This document shows positions 7,853-15,626 of a DNA stretch of 34,214 bases, piece by piece. Both the position numbers and the translations under genes were made by a program. The stretch is from Alphaproteobacteria bacterium (GTDB lineage Bacteria; Pseudomonadota; Alphaproteobacteria; SHVW01). The notes below the pieces were generated by a model. It was not told the DNA's origin and ran no database searches. It worked only from the letters and a program-made list of their open reading frames with translations. The first letter of the stretch is position 1, and each line of letters begins with the position of its first letter. Where the stretch lies: contig SHVW01000018.1 in assembly GCA_009694085.1 (NCBI GenBank), positions 1-34,214 of the forward strand, read 5' to 3'.

Positions 7853-8922
7853 GCGTTCTTGCCGACAACCCGCCGCCACTCCTCGACATACCACTCGCAG
7901 TATTTGCGATAGCCCTTTTCGAGCGGCCATTTCGGAATGAAGCCCAGCACGTCGCGGGCGCGGTCCATCGACAGCGTGCCGCGCACTGGCTTGTCGAGCG
8001 CGCGCGGACGCTCTTCCAAAATCGCGTTTGGCACGATGTCCTTCACGATGGCGGCAAGGTCCGCAATCGTGCGCGCATTGCCGAATGTCATGTTGAAAGT
8101 ATTCGACAAGCCCTGGCCATTTTGAAGCGCCAATGCGCGCACCATGCCCTCGACCAGATCGTCGATATAGGTGAAGTCGAGCCGCCCATCGCCGCCGCCT
8201 TCCAACAATAGCGGCCGTCCGGCCAGAGCGTTCTCCACGAAGGCCTGACTGACGCGGCGGCTGACGCAGCGCTCGCCGTAGAGCGCGCTCGGCCGGATGA
8301 TCGACACGCCAAGACCGTATTGGTGGCAGTAGTCGCGCAGCAAACGCTCGCCCATGTATTTGGCGTTCGCGTAGATACCGCGCGGGCTCGGACGCGTGTT
8401 CTCGTCGACGCTCGCCCCCTCGAAATCGCCATAGACCGTGCTCGACGACATGAACATGATCAGGTTGACCTGATCGTGAGTCAGCCGGCAAAGCTCGATG
8501 ACATTGCGCAACGTAACGAGTTGCAGATCGAAGCACAGACCCGGATCCTTGCGCGCATCGACCGCACTGGCGATAGCCGACATGTGGACCACCTTGGTCG
8601 GCTTGAACTCGTCGAAGGCACGGGCGAGATCGGAGAAATTGCGCGCATCGACATTTTTCAGCTTCACGCCGGCATCGCGCATCATCTCGACGCGGCTGCT
8701 GAGAAAATGCAGGTTGAGCCGGCGTTTCACCTGGTCGCCGCGATCGTGATAGGCGTTGTCGACCAGATGGTTGACCATCATGTTGTCGAGCACGCTGGTT
8801 TCCACGCCCAGCCGGCGCAGTTCGAGTGCCACATTATGGCCGATGAAACCGGCGCCGCCGACCAGCATGACGCGCTGGCCTTGAAGCTTGCGCGCAACGG
8901 TCTGATAGGGAATATCCGCCAT
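7849..8922 (-). CDS. NAD-dependent epimerase/dehydratase (extended SDR)
   Basis: The protein has 357 residues from ATG 8922 (MADIPYQTVARKLQGQRVMLVGGAGFIG). The track start at 9063 lies within the aminotransferase gene and is rejected. AGAGGA stands about 9 nt before the ATG. The Rossmann motif GGAGFIG is at about residues 21-27. SSSTVYGDF supplies the catalytic Ser/Thr, and IYANAKYMGE is the YxxxK active site. Family members are 4,6-dehydratases, 4-epimerases or reductases of nucleotide sugars; the exact reaction is not recognisable. It follows the DegT aminotransferase by 29 bp and overlaps the cytidylyltransferase by GTGA, so it likely acts early in making the same sugar. Confidence 0.9.
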   Translation of the reverse strand: MADIPYQTVARKLQGQRVMLVGGAGFIGHNVALELRRLGVETSVLDNMMVNHLVDNAYHDRGDQVKRRLNLHFLSSRVEMMRDAGVKLKNVDARNFSDLARAFDEFKPTKVVHMSAIASAVDARKDPGLCFDLQLVTLRNVIELCRLTHDQVNLIMFMSSSTVYGDFEGASVDENTRPSPRGIYANAKYMGERLLRDYCHQYGLGVSIIRPSALYGERCVSRRVSQAFVENALAGRPLLLEGGGDGRLDFTYIDDLVEGMVRALALQNGQGLSNTFNMTFGNARTIADLAAIVKDIVPNAILEERPRALDKPVRGTLSMDRARDVLGFIPKWPLEKGYRKYCEWYVEEWRRVVGKNA

Positions 8923-8951
8923 TACCTTCGGTCCTCTATTCTTCTGTTTGC

Positions 8952-10106
8952 CTAGCGACGGGCGCGGCGAACCGCGTCCTTCATGACCCGGCCGATGCGC
9001 GCGGCATCGCCCGGCTCGACATGGGGCCCCGTGGGCAATGAGATGGTTTGGGCGGCGAGCCATTCGGCAACCGGGAACTGGCCGGGCTTGTAGCCGTACT
9101 TCTCGCGATAGTAGGTCATCATCGGTATCGCCGCGGGATAGTGAACGCTGGTGCCGATGCCGGCCTTGTTGAGTTCGGCGACCGCCGCATCGCGGTCGAT
9201 GCTGCCATCTCTGGGCAGCACTGCGTTGAGGCAGTAATGGGTCGAGCGCGCCTTGCCCCGCTCGGGCGCGAAGACCGTAACTTCTTCGATATCGGCGAGC
9301 GCGGTTCGGAGATCGCGATAGTTCCGAGCGCGCTGCTCTTGAAAGCGGTCGAGTTTATCCAACTGAGCTAGGCCGACCGCGGCCTCGACCTCGTTCATGC
9401 GGTAATTGAAGCCGAGCGCGGTCACGTCATAAATGCCGGGTTTGGTACGGCGGTCGACCGTCTTGTCGTAGCCAAAGGATTTGCGCTGGGCGATGCGTTG
9501 GGCCAATACATCGTCGTTGGTCGTGGCCATGCCGCCTTCGATGGTTGTGATGTGCTTGACCGGATAGAAGGAAAAGCAACCCACGGCACCCAGCGTGCCG
9601 ACCTTGCGATTGCCGTAGGTCGCATCCATGGCGATCGCGCAATCCTCGACAATGAAGGCGCCAGCCTTCTCCGCGATCGGATTGATGCGGTCCATCTCAC
9701 AGGGCAGGCCCAGAAAATGCACGACCATGATCGCCCTTGTGTGCCCGTTGACCGCGGCCGACAACGCCCTCGAATCGACATTGCCGGTATCGGCTTCGAC
9801 ATCGACAAATACCGGTTTGGCCTGGCACAGTTCGGCAACGTGCGCGGTCGCCACATGGGTAAGTGCAGGCACGGCGACCTCGTCGCCCGGACCGACATCT
9901 TGGGCGAACAAAGCCAGATGGAGTGCAGCCGTGCATGATGAGACCGCGATCGCGTGCTTCGCCTCGACGCGCGCGGCAAAGCGAGCCTCGAATTCATGGG
10001 TCATGGGCCCATGCACCAGGGTCGTCCCCTGCAACACCTTGACCACCAGATCGATCTCGGCCTGGTCCAACATGGGCCGGCCGAAGGGTATGGCGCGCTC
10101 GTTCAT
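8952..10106 (-). CDS. DegT/DnrJ/EryC1/StrS-family PLP-dependent sugar aminotransferase
   Basis: The protein has 384 residues from ATG 10106 (MNERAIPFGRPMLDQAEIDLV), preceded by GAGGT and GAGGAC on the minus strand. The track start at 10211 extends into the neighbouring gene. Typical landmarks are AVSSCTAALHLAL, PALTHVATAHV, VEDCAIAMDATY, and the PLP-binding lysine in SFYPVKHITTIEGG. The C-terminal THYCLNAVLPRDG, HYPAAIPMM and PTGPHVEPGD are also family-typical. It would transfer an amino group from glutamate to a keto-sugar nucleotide, in the cytoplasm. Upstream are the Gfo/Idh oxidoreductase, which could make the ketone, and the GNAT acetyltransferase, which could acetylate the amine. The oxidoreductase-aminotransferase-acetyltransferase trio resembles WbpB/WbpE/WbpD logic. 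Substrate unknown. Confidence 0.93.
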   Translation of the reverse strand: MNERAIPFGRPMLDQAEIDLVVKVLQGTTLVHGPMTHEFEARFAARVEAKHAIAVSSCTAALHLALFAQDVGPGDEVAVPALTHVATAHVAELCQAKPVFVDVEADTGNVDSRALSAAVNGHTRAIMVVHFLGLPCEMDRINPIAEKAGAFIVEDCAIAMDATYGNRKVGTLGAVGCFSFYPVKHITTIEGGMATTNDDVLAQRIAQRKSFGYDKTVDRRTKPGIYDVTALGFNYRMNEVEAAVGLAQLDKLDRFQEQRARNYRDLRTALADIEEVTVFAPERGKARSTHYCLNAVLPRDGSIDRDAAVAELNKAGIGTSVHYPAAIPMMTYYREKYGYKPGQFPVAEWLAAQTISLPTGPHVEPGDAARIGRVMKDAVRRARR

Positions 10107-10147
10107 CGTCCTCGATACCTCAAAACCGCCAGCCCGCGAATTGCGGG

Positions 10148-11149
10148 TCAGATCGAATAACTGACGCGCACGGTACGCCCCGCCGCCACCGACTCCCATG
10201 CGGCGAAGCAAATATCCATGACGCGGAAGATGTCGCGGGCGCCGACCAGCGGCTCGCGGCCGGCCCGGATGCCCTCGACGAAACCGGGCAATAAATCGCC
10301 CTTTTCTATACCCGGATACGGCGTGGACACAACATGTTCGTTCCGCTCCTCGTCGCCGTCGAACCGCTTGGCCCGGGGCAGGTCGTTGACGAAGGTCTGC
10401 TTGGTTCCATAGACGTTGAGCGCGTGGAACTTCGTGCGCTGAGGTCCGAAGATCGACATGGTCTTGCCCACGGCGCCGCCCTCGAAACGCAGCAGGTTGA
10501 CGATCATGTCGTCGAATTTGTAGGCGCTGTCCCGGGTCAGGATTTTATTGCCCATCCCGCAGACTTCGACGACCTCGCGGTCGATCAGCCAGCGCATCAG
10601 GTCGATCAAGTGGATGCCGCCGCCATAGGTCACGCAGTAGAAGGCCATCCGCCCGCGCCAGCCCTGGGTGATCTTGCTCAAAATGTTGTGTACGTAGTCG
10701 CCTTCGATCGCCACGATCTCGCCGAATTCGCCCGATGCGATCTGGCGCTTGAGTTCCTGGAAGCGCGGGCTGCGGCGCAAGATCAGGTTGGAGGTGATAA
10801 ACCGGCCGCTGTCTTGCTGAGCACGCAGCAGCGCCGCCGCGTCGGCGCGTTCGAGCGCCACCGGCTTTTCCAGCATGACGTGCTTGCTCGCCCGAAAGGC
10901 GGCAATGGCCTGCTCGGCATGGGCATCGTCATGGGAGCAGATCGACACCACATCGATATCGGGATGCTCGACCACACGGCGATAGTCGGTGTGGCGATCG
11001 GCGATGCCGTGGCGATCGGCGACCTCGGCCAGTTTGGCCGGATCGATGTCGCACACGGCCTGAACGGTGACGCCAGGAATGGCCTGATAGCCGATCAAAT
11101 GCTGCTCGCCGATGCCGAGGCCGATCACGCCAGCCTTGATGGGCTTCAT
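10148..11149 (-). CDS. Gfo/Idh/MocA-family sugar oxidoreductase
   Basis: The protein has 333 residues from ATG 11149 (MKPIKAGVIGLGIGEQHL), in an ATGA overlap with the acetyltransferase stop and with GAGG 8-11 nt upstream. The track's 431-residue version is an upstream extension. It shows the N-terminal Rossmann loop GVIGLGIGEQ, SICSHDDAHAEQAI and HVMLEKPVAL (EKP motif with the catalytic Lys). The C-terminal domain contains YGGGIHLIDLMRWL, with the expected His/Asp pair. The family oxidises or reduces sugars with NAD(P). Sitting directly before the aminotransferase, it may create the keto group that DegT aminates; that is inference. It ends 41 bp before the aminotransferase ATG. Confidence 0.92.
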   Translation of the reverse strand: MKPIKAGVIGLGIGEQHLIGYQAIPGVTVQAVCDIDPAKLAEVADRHGIADRHTDYRRVVEHPDIDVVSICSHDDAHAEQAIAAFRASKHVMLEKPVALERADAAALLRAQQDSGRFITSNLILRRSPRFQELKRQIASGEFGEIVAIEGDYVHNILSKITQGWRGRMAFYCVTYGGGIHLIDLMRWLIDREVVEVCGMGNKILTRDSAYKFDDMIVNLLRFEGGAVGKTMSIFGPQRTKFHALNVYGTKQTFVNDLPRAKRFDGDEERNEHVVSTPYPGIEKGDLLPGFVEGIRAGREPLVGARDIFRVMDICFAAWESVAAGRTVRVSYSI

Positions 11150-11862
11150 ATCCGCGCCCTCATGTTGTCTGGCATCCAATGATAGGTCATCGCCTCGGCA
11201 GCGACACGGAAACCGAGGCGTCGATAAAGCGCCACCGACGCCGCGTTGTTTGCCTGGGTCCCGGCCCGGTAGCTTCGCGCATGGCCGGCATAGTGCCGAG
11301 CGCCGGCCTCCGTCAAGCGCCGGCCGATACCGCGGCCCTGGTGGCCGGCCGCCACCGCAACCAGGTCGATGGTTGCGATATCGCCGGCGAGCAAACACAG
11401 GTTGAAGCCAACAACCGTCCCATCGGCAACTGCGACAAGACAAGCGTCGGCGCGGCCGGTCAGGTCGTTCAACACCCAGGCCTCCTTAATCCGATCCCCA
11501 ATGGCAGGATCGAGGCGGGTGTCGGCGTGATAACGGTCGAAGCAGAAGGCCGTGCGGCCGATGGTGGCGCAAACTGCATGGTCGGCCGGTTTCGCCAGTC
11601 GCACGTCCGCCGGCCAATTCGGCAATGCCGCCGCCAGATCCAGTTCAAACGTGAGCAAGCGCTCGATGGCACGAAATCCCGCGGCTTCAAGCCGGGCCGC
11701 TTCAGTCGCTGCGTCCGTCGCTATACGCGCGACGACCAAATGTGCGGTCGCGAATTCGGGGCTGGCGAGCGCCGCAGGCAAATCGGCGCCGGCAGCCAGA
11801 CGGAACACCGGGCCGCCCAGAATGCTCGAATCGAACGGTTGGGGAACCAATAGCGCGGTCAC
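11146..11862 (-). CDS. GNAT N-acetyltransferase, WecD-like two-domain type
   Basis: The protein has 238 residues from GTG 11862, whose GTGA overlaps the upstream methyltransferase stop. The N-terminal half (FDSSILGGPVFRL ... RLEAAGFRAIERLLTFELDL) resembles the accessory domain of WecD/RffC, the dTDP-4-amino-sugar acetyltransferase. The C-terminal half is a GNAT fold with the acetyl-CoA loop VAAGHQGRGIGRRLTEAG and the closing NNAASVALYRRLGFR. It probably N-acetylates the amine installed by the DegT enzyme, using acetyl-CoA in the cytoplasm. It is placed just before the Gfo/Idh gene with an ATGA overlap. A different acyl donor or a non-sugar amine cannot be excluded. Confidence 0.88.
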   Translation of the reverse strand: MTALLVPQPFDSSILGGPVFRLAAGADLPAALASPEFATAHLVVARIATDAATEAARLEAAGFRAIERLLTFELDLAAALPNWPADVRLAKPADHAVCATIGRTAFCFDRYHADTRLDPAIGDRIKEAWVLNDLTGRADACLVAVADGTVVGFNLCLLAGDIATIDLVAVAAGHQGRGIGRRLTEAGARHYAGHARSYRAGTQANNAASVALYRRLGFRVAAEAMTYHWMPDNMRARI

Positions 11863-12704
11863 GGCACTGGTCTGGCGAACAAGCGGATTGTGTATTTGCT
11901 CGACGGCTCGCGCACACGTTCGATCACGTCGACACTGAAACCGGACCGGCGCACCAACAAAGCGGCCGACGCCATGGAGAATGCGGCGTGGTGTTCGACG
12001 AAGAATTCCTCACGATCCGGACTGTCCAGGATCGCCGCCTCGCCATCGGGCAGTTCAACATAGGCAACACCACCCGGTGCCAACCAGGCCCGCGCGCGCG
12101 CCAGCATGGCGATCATGTCGCCGACATGCTCGATCACCTTGTTGAACGCGATCAGATCGAAACCAGGCGTGGGAGGCAGCGTCATGAAGTCGCCGCACAG
12201 GGTCGCGCTTCCTGCCAGTTCCGCGACCATGTCACAAGCGCGCGCATCGGGATCGAGGGCGGTGCATTCCCAGCCCGCCGCTGCCATGGCGGCGGGAAAT
12301 ACGCCGAGCCCGCTGCCGACATCGAGCAGACGGCGACCGGCCAAGCCGGTACCGCCCATGTATGCCTGGATGCGCGCGACCCGTTGGCGATTGTCGGACC
12401 GCTCCGGCAGCAGCGCCATGACGCGCGCGAAGGTTTCACGCAGGCGCGGACCGTAGGTGGCCTGGGTATAAGCGCCTTCATAAAGGGCGCGCGCCAAATC
12501 GAAACCGTAGCGATTGACGATGTGGCCGCAGGATTCGCATTGCCACATGGAGCGCGCATAGGGCGCGATGGCGAAATCGGTCTCCCCCTGCGGCGGCCGA
12601 TCGTAGTCGATCAGATGGCGATGGCGCACGCCCTCGCACAGCGCGCAACGATCCGGCGCGGCTACCAAGACCAATCCTCGATCAGGAAGCCGGGGAGTGT
12701 CCAC
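11859..12704 (-). CDS. class I SAM-dependent methyltransferase with N-terminal CxxC zinc-ribbon-like segment
   Basis: The protein has 281 residues from GTG 12704, which has AAGGGG 6 nt upstream but overlaps the previous gene by 43 nt. TTG 12668, with GAGG 7 nt upstream, is an alternative giving 269 residues. Two Cys pairs, CALC near residue 20 and CESC near residue 55, look like a small zinc-binding module. The core is LLDVGSGLGVFPAAMAAAGWECTALDPDA, then FDLIAFNKVIEHV and LAPGGVAYVELP. Methyltransferases with N-terminal zinc modules include sugar C-methyltransferases such as TylC3-type enzymes, but this one is too short to equate with them. Cytoplasmic, and flanked by amidotransferase and acetyltransferase genes. 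Confidence 0.88.
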   Translation of the reverse strand: MDTPRLPDRGLVLVAAPDRCALCEGVRHRHLIDYDRPPQGETDFAIAPYARSMWQCESCGHIVNRYGFDLARALYEGAYTQATYGPRLRETFARVMALLPERSDNRQRVARIQAYMGGTGLAGRRLLDVGSGLGVFPAAMAAAGWECTALDPDARACDMVAELAGSATLCGDFMTLPPTPGFDLIAFNKVIEHVGDMIAMLARARAWLAPGGVAYVELPDGEAAILDSPDREEFFVEHHAAFSMASAALLVRRSGFSVDVIERVREPSSKYTIRLFARPVP

Positions 12705-13786
12705 CGATCGCCCCTTCGCTTCCAGATATCAAGATTGCGAAAGCGCTCGGCCGCCTCCCAAAACCAGGTTTCCGGCTTACCCGCAAAAACACAGAAACGG
12801 CGGATGCCGTCCTCGGGCGTTTGCAAGCCGATGCGCCGGATCGTGTCGATCGCCTGCGCGCGCGTTACCGTGCCGTAGCGAATCTGTTGGGACAGGTTGT
12901 CGAAGGATCGGAGCATGCCGAATTTGTACCATTTGAGGAAATGGTGGAGCGCAATGAAGTGGCAATCGATGTCGGCAAACGACCACACCCCGGTTTTTAG
13001 GTGCTCTTCGCCGCTTTCGAACCCGCGCGAGGCGGCGGCCCGGGCATTGTCCTCCGAATTCCATTTGAAGAACGAGCCGAGGAAGATCGATTTGGGCTGG
13101 AAGCGCCGGAAGGCCGCCTCATCGGGCAGGCGATAGGCGGCAAAGTCGCGCTCGGCCAAGCCCTCGGCCCCGACCCAGTCGGGCCACTCCGTTTGGTTGG
13201 TGACGCCGTGTTTCTTGATCCAGGCGAGATCGAGGTCGGTCGCCAGGCGGTCGGCCTCGGGCCCGCCGAATTCGAGCTGAGGATTCTCGCCCCACACCAC
13301 GAGCGGAATGGCGAAATCGACGGCCATGCGAATTGGAATGGCGAACAGCGCCATATGCATGGGGATAGCGGTGGCGCCCTTGCGCTCATAGGCGGCAATC
13401 ATAAAACGCCGCTCGGTCTCGGGATCGATGGTGGTGTCGACGTGATCGATGCCGAGCCGGCGCACCATGGTCTCCAGATTGCGCTGACCGATCTCGGTGC
13501 GTCCCGGCGTGCGCCAGGTCACGCCGAGCACCTTCAGCCCATGCTCCTGACAGCGGATGACCTGATACCAGCTATCCTTGCCGCCCGAGACCGGCACGAT
13601 GCAGTCATAGCCGGTCGACCGGCCCCTGGCGTCGGCGACGATGCGCGCGAAATCCCGGGCGCGCGAGGCCCAATCGATGCGCGTGTTCTTGTCATCATGG
13701 CCGCGGCAACCGGAGCAGATGCCGTCGCCATCGAGCACGATGCCCGGCCTGGTGTCGGGCAGGATGCAGCGCCGGCAGTATTTCAC
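12662..13786 (-). CDS. N-acetyl sugar amidotransferase (WbpG/PseA/WbuX-type)
   Basis: The protein has 374 residues from GTG 13786 (VKYCRRCILPDTRPGI), whose GTGA overlaps the AsnB stop. The track uses TTG 13795. The N-terminal Cys residues (YCRRC ... CSGC) form a likely metal knuckle. The ATP-pyrophosphatase loop is CIVPVSGGKDSWYQV at about residues 62-76. GVTWRTPGRTEIGQRNLE and WGENPQLEFGG are typical of this family. Known members (WbpG, PseA) turn an N-acetyl sugar into an acetamidino sugar, and WbpG needs a HisH/HisF-like pair to supply ammonia. No such pair is in this window, but the next gene is an intact AsnB with a glutaminase domain. Function assigned by motif; the sugar substrate is unknown. 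Confidence 0.9.
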   Translation of the reverse strand: MKYCRRCILPDTRPGIVLDGDGICSGCRGHDDKNTRIDWASRARDFARIVADARGRSTGYDCIVPVSGGKDSWYQVIRCQEHGLKVLGVTWRTPGRTEIGQRNLETMVRRLGIDHVDTTIDPETERRFMIAAYERKGATAIPMHMALFAIPIRMAVDFAIPLVVWGENPQLEFGGPEADRLATDLDLAWIKKHGVTNQTEWPDWVGAEGLAERDFAAYRLPDEAAFRRFQPKSIFLGSFFKWNSEDNARAAASRGFESGEEHLKTGVWSFADIDCHFIALHHFLKWYKFGMLRSFDNLSQQIRYGTVTRAQAIDTIRRIGLQTPEDGIRRFCVFAGKPETWFWEAAERFRNLDIWKRRGDRWTLPGFLIEDWSW

Positions 13787-15615
13787 GGCCGCCAATCCCG
13801 ATGATGTTCCAGGAACGTCTGGGCCGAGATGAAACTAAACAGGAATTTTGAAAAGCTGTTGTCGGCCATGCTGCCATCCAGGAAAGATTCGATGGCGTCA
13901 CGCCGCACGATGTCGAAGATCGGGCCGTCCGCCAGCAGGCGCTCGCGGGTGGCGTTGTCGGTGCGGTCGACCAGACTGTCGATCGAGGCGTTGAAGCCGC
14001 GCTTGCGCTTGTCCAGCCGCACGCTGTCGGTCACCACGCCCTCGCCCGCCGCGCGCAACAGCCATTTGGCATAGCCGTCTTTGATCAAATGCTCGGCCGG
14101 GACGGTATAGAGGAATTCGGCTAGTCCACGATCGAGATAGGGCGAGCGGTTCTCCACTGAGTAGTACATGGAGTTGAGATCGTCTTCTTTAAGAATGACC
14201 GGTGTCGCCTCGTGGAATAGCTCGTTGAGCATGCGATTGCGCAGGAGATTGTCGGTGAATTTGGTTTCCTCGAACGGCTCGGCAAATGGCCGGACCAGCC
14301 ATTGCTGGAACAAATCGGCGTTGAGATAGATATGGCCCCGTTCGGCCGGATTGCGCGCGAACGCGAGCGGGTCCTTAAGCACGGGATTTTGAACATAGGC
14401 GCCGTAGCTGCCGCGCCAATCGGCGACCAGGCGATCGAAATCGGTCCTCCCGCTCATTTCGGCCAGCCACATGCTGTAGTGGTCGTAATAGCCAGTGAAC
14501 AGTTCGTCGGCCGCCGAACCGGAGATGGCGACACGATAGCCGCGGGCGTGGATCGCCTCGGACAGGAAGGCGTGGAGATAGTAAGTAATGGTCGCCACCG
14601 GCGCGTCGTGATAGGCGACCAGCGCGCGCATCCGATCGAAGAAGCCGTCGGTACTGGTGTGAACGCGAAAATTCTCGCAGCCTAGGAACTTGACCGTGGC
14701 CTCGATATTGTCGAGCTCGTGATAGCGCTCGTCGCTGTCGATAATCGAAAAGGTGTGCAGATTCTGGCCATAGCGTTTGGCGGCAATGCCGACCAACGTG
14801 GTCGAATCGATGCCGCCGCTGAGGCAGAAAGCAATGGGCACGTCGGCGCGCAGACATAGGCGCACGGCGTTGTCGAGCGCCGCCTTGGTACCCTCGACCG
14901 CCTCGCCCATGGACATGGCGCGTGGCTTGTAGTCGAGTTGCCAATAACGGATCGGCAGGATCGGCCCCGCATCTTCGATGACCGCGAAACTGGCGGCCGG
15001 CAGCTCCTTCACGTCGCAGTAGTAGCCGCGAGGCTGCTTGTAGAGCGATTTGTAGCCGGTCACCAAATAGCGCGCGACCTGCTCCGCATTGACCTCCGGT
15101 TTGGCGCCGGACAAAGCGGCCAGGAACTTTACCTCGGAGCCGAAATAGAGCGTGTCGTCCCGGCGCCAGAGTTGAAGCGGTTTTTCCCCGAAACGGTCGC
15201 GGCTGAGGATGACCTTACCGCGCGCGCGGTCGATCAGGGCCAGCGCCCACATGCCTTCCATCTTTTCGAAGGCGCGCTCGCCCCAATGGCGCCAGGCCTG
15301 CAACAAGACTTCGGTATCAGAGGTTGTGCGGAAGCGCTGGCCTTCGGCTTCCAGCTCGCGTTTGAGCTCGACGTAATTATAGATCTCGCCATTGGTGATC
15401 AGCACCAGATCGTCCTGGAAGAAGGGCTGCATGGCCCGTTCGTCCAGATCGACGATGGCGAGTCGGGCGAATAGCAGGGTCACCTGCAAGTCGCCAACCT
15501 GCTCCTGATGGAAGCGGGCGCCATCGGGCCCGCGCCGGCCCATAAGCTGGAGCGTGCGCTGGATGCGCTCGGGGCTGGGTCGGATGGCGCCGATGGCGCC
15601 GGCGATGCCGCACAT
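13783..15615 (-). CDS. asnB: asparagine synthetase B-like glutamine-hydrolysing amidotransferase
   Basis: The protein has 610 residues from ATG 15615. It starts MCGIAGAIG, with the Cys2 nucleophile. RRGPDGARF and NGEIYNYVEL of the Ntn-type glutaminase domain are intact, unlike the other AsnB-like protein in this window. The synthetase half has the PP-loop FCLSGGIDSTTLVG around residue 265 and SPYLDRGLAEFLYTVP near the C-terminus. It hydrolyses glutamine and transfers ammonia to an adenylated carboxylate. In a glycan locus the acceptor is more likely a sugar carboxylate than aspartate, but that is inference. It lies 11 bp after neuB and overlaps the sugar amidotransferase by GTGA, so the two may cooperate. 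Confidence 0.92.
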   Translation of the reverse strand: MCGIAGAIGAIRPSPERIQRTLQLMGRRGPDGARFHQEQVGDLQVTLLFARLAIVDLDERAMQPFFQDDLVLITNGEIYNYVELKRELEAEGQRFRTTSDTEVLLQAWRHWGERAFEKMEGMWALALIDRARGKVILSRDRFGEKPLQLWRRDDTLYFGSEVKFLAALSGAKPEVNAEQVARYLVTGYKSLYKQPRGYYCDVKELPAASFAVIEDAGPILPIRYWQLDYKPRAMSMGEAVEGTKAALDNAVRLCLRADVPIAFCLSGGIDSTTLVGIAAKRYGQNLHTFSIIDSDERYHELDNIEATVKFLGCENFRVHTSTDGFFDRMRALVAYHDAPVATITYYLHAFLSEAIHARGYRVAISGSAADELFTGYYDHYSMWLAEMSGRTDFDRLVADWRGSYGAYVQNPVLKDPLAFARNPAERGHIYLNADLFQQWLVRPFAEPFEETKFTDNLLRNRMLNELFHEATPVILKEDDLNSMYYSVENRSPYLDRGLAEFLYTVPAEHLIKDGYAKWLLRAAGEGVVTDSVRLDKRKRGFNASIDSLVDRTDNATRERLLADGPIFDIVRRDAIESFLDGSMADNSFSKFLFSFISAQTFLEHHRDWRP

Positions 15616-15626
15616 GCCGCTCTGCC

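Noticed and set aside
7853-8536. N-terminal extension of the cytidylyltransferase ORF to 464 residues
   Set aside because: The extension overlaps the SDR gene in another frame, is Arg-rich and lacks motifs; GTG 7852 in a GTGA overlap gives the normal family start.
10334-11182. 282-residue plus-strand ORF
   Set aside because: Shadow of the Gfo/Idh oxidoreductase gene, whose minus-strand product has all family motifs.
13001-13804. 267-residue plus-strand ORF
   Set aside because: Shadow of the sugar amidotransferase gene on the minus strand.
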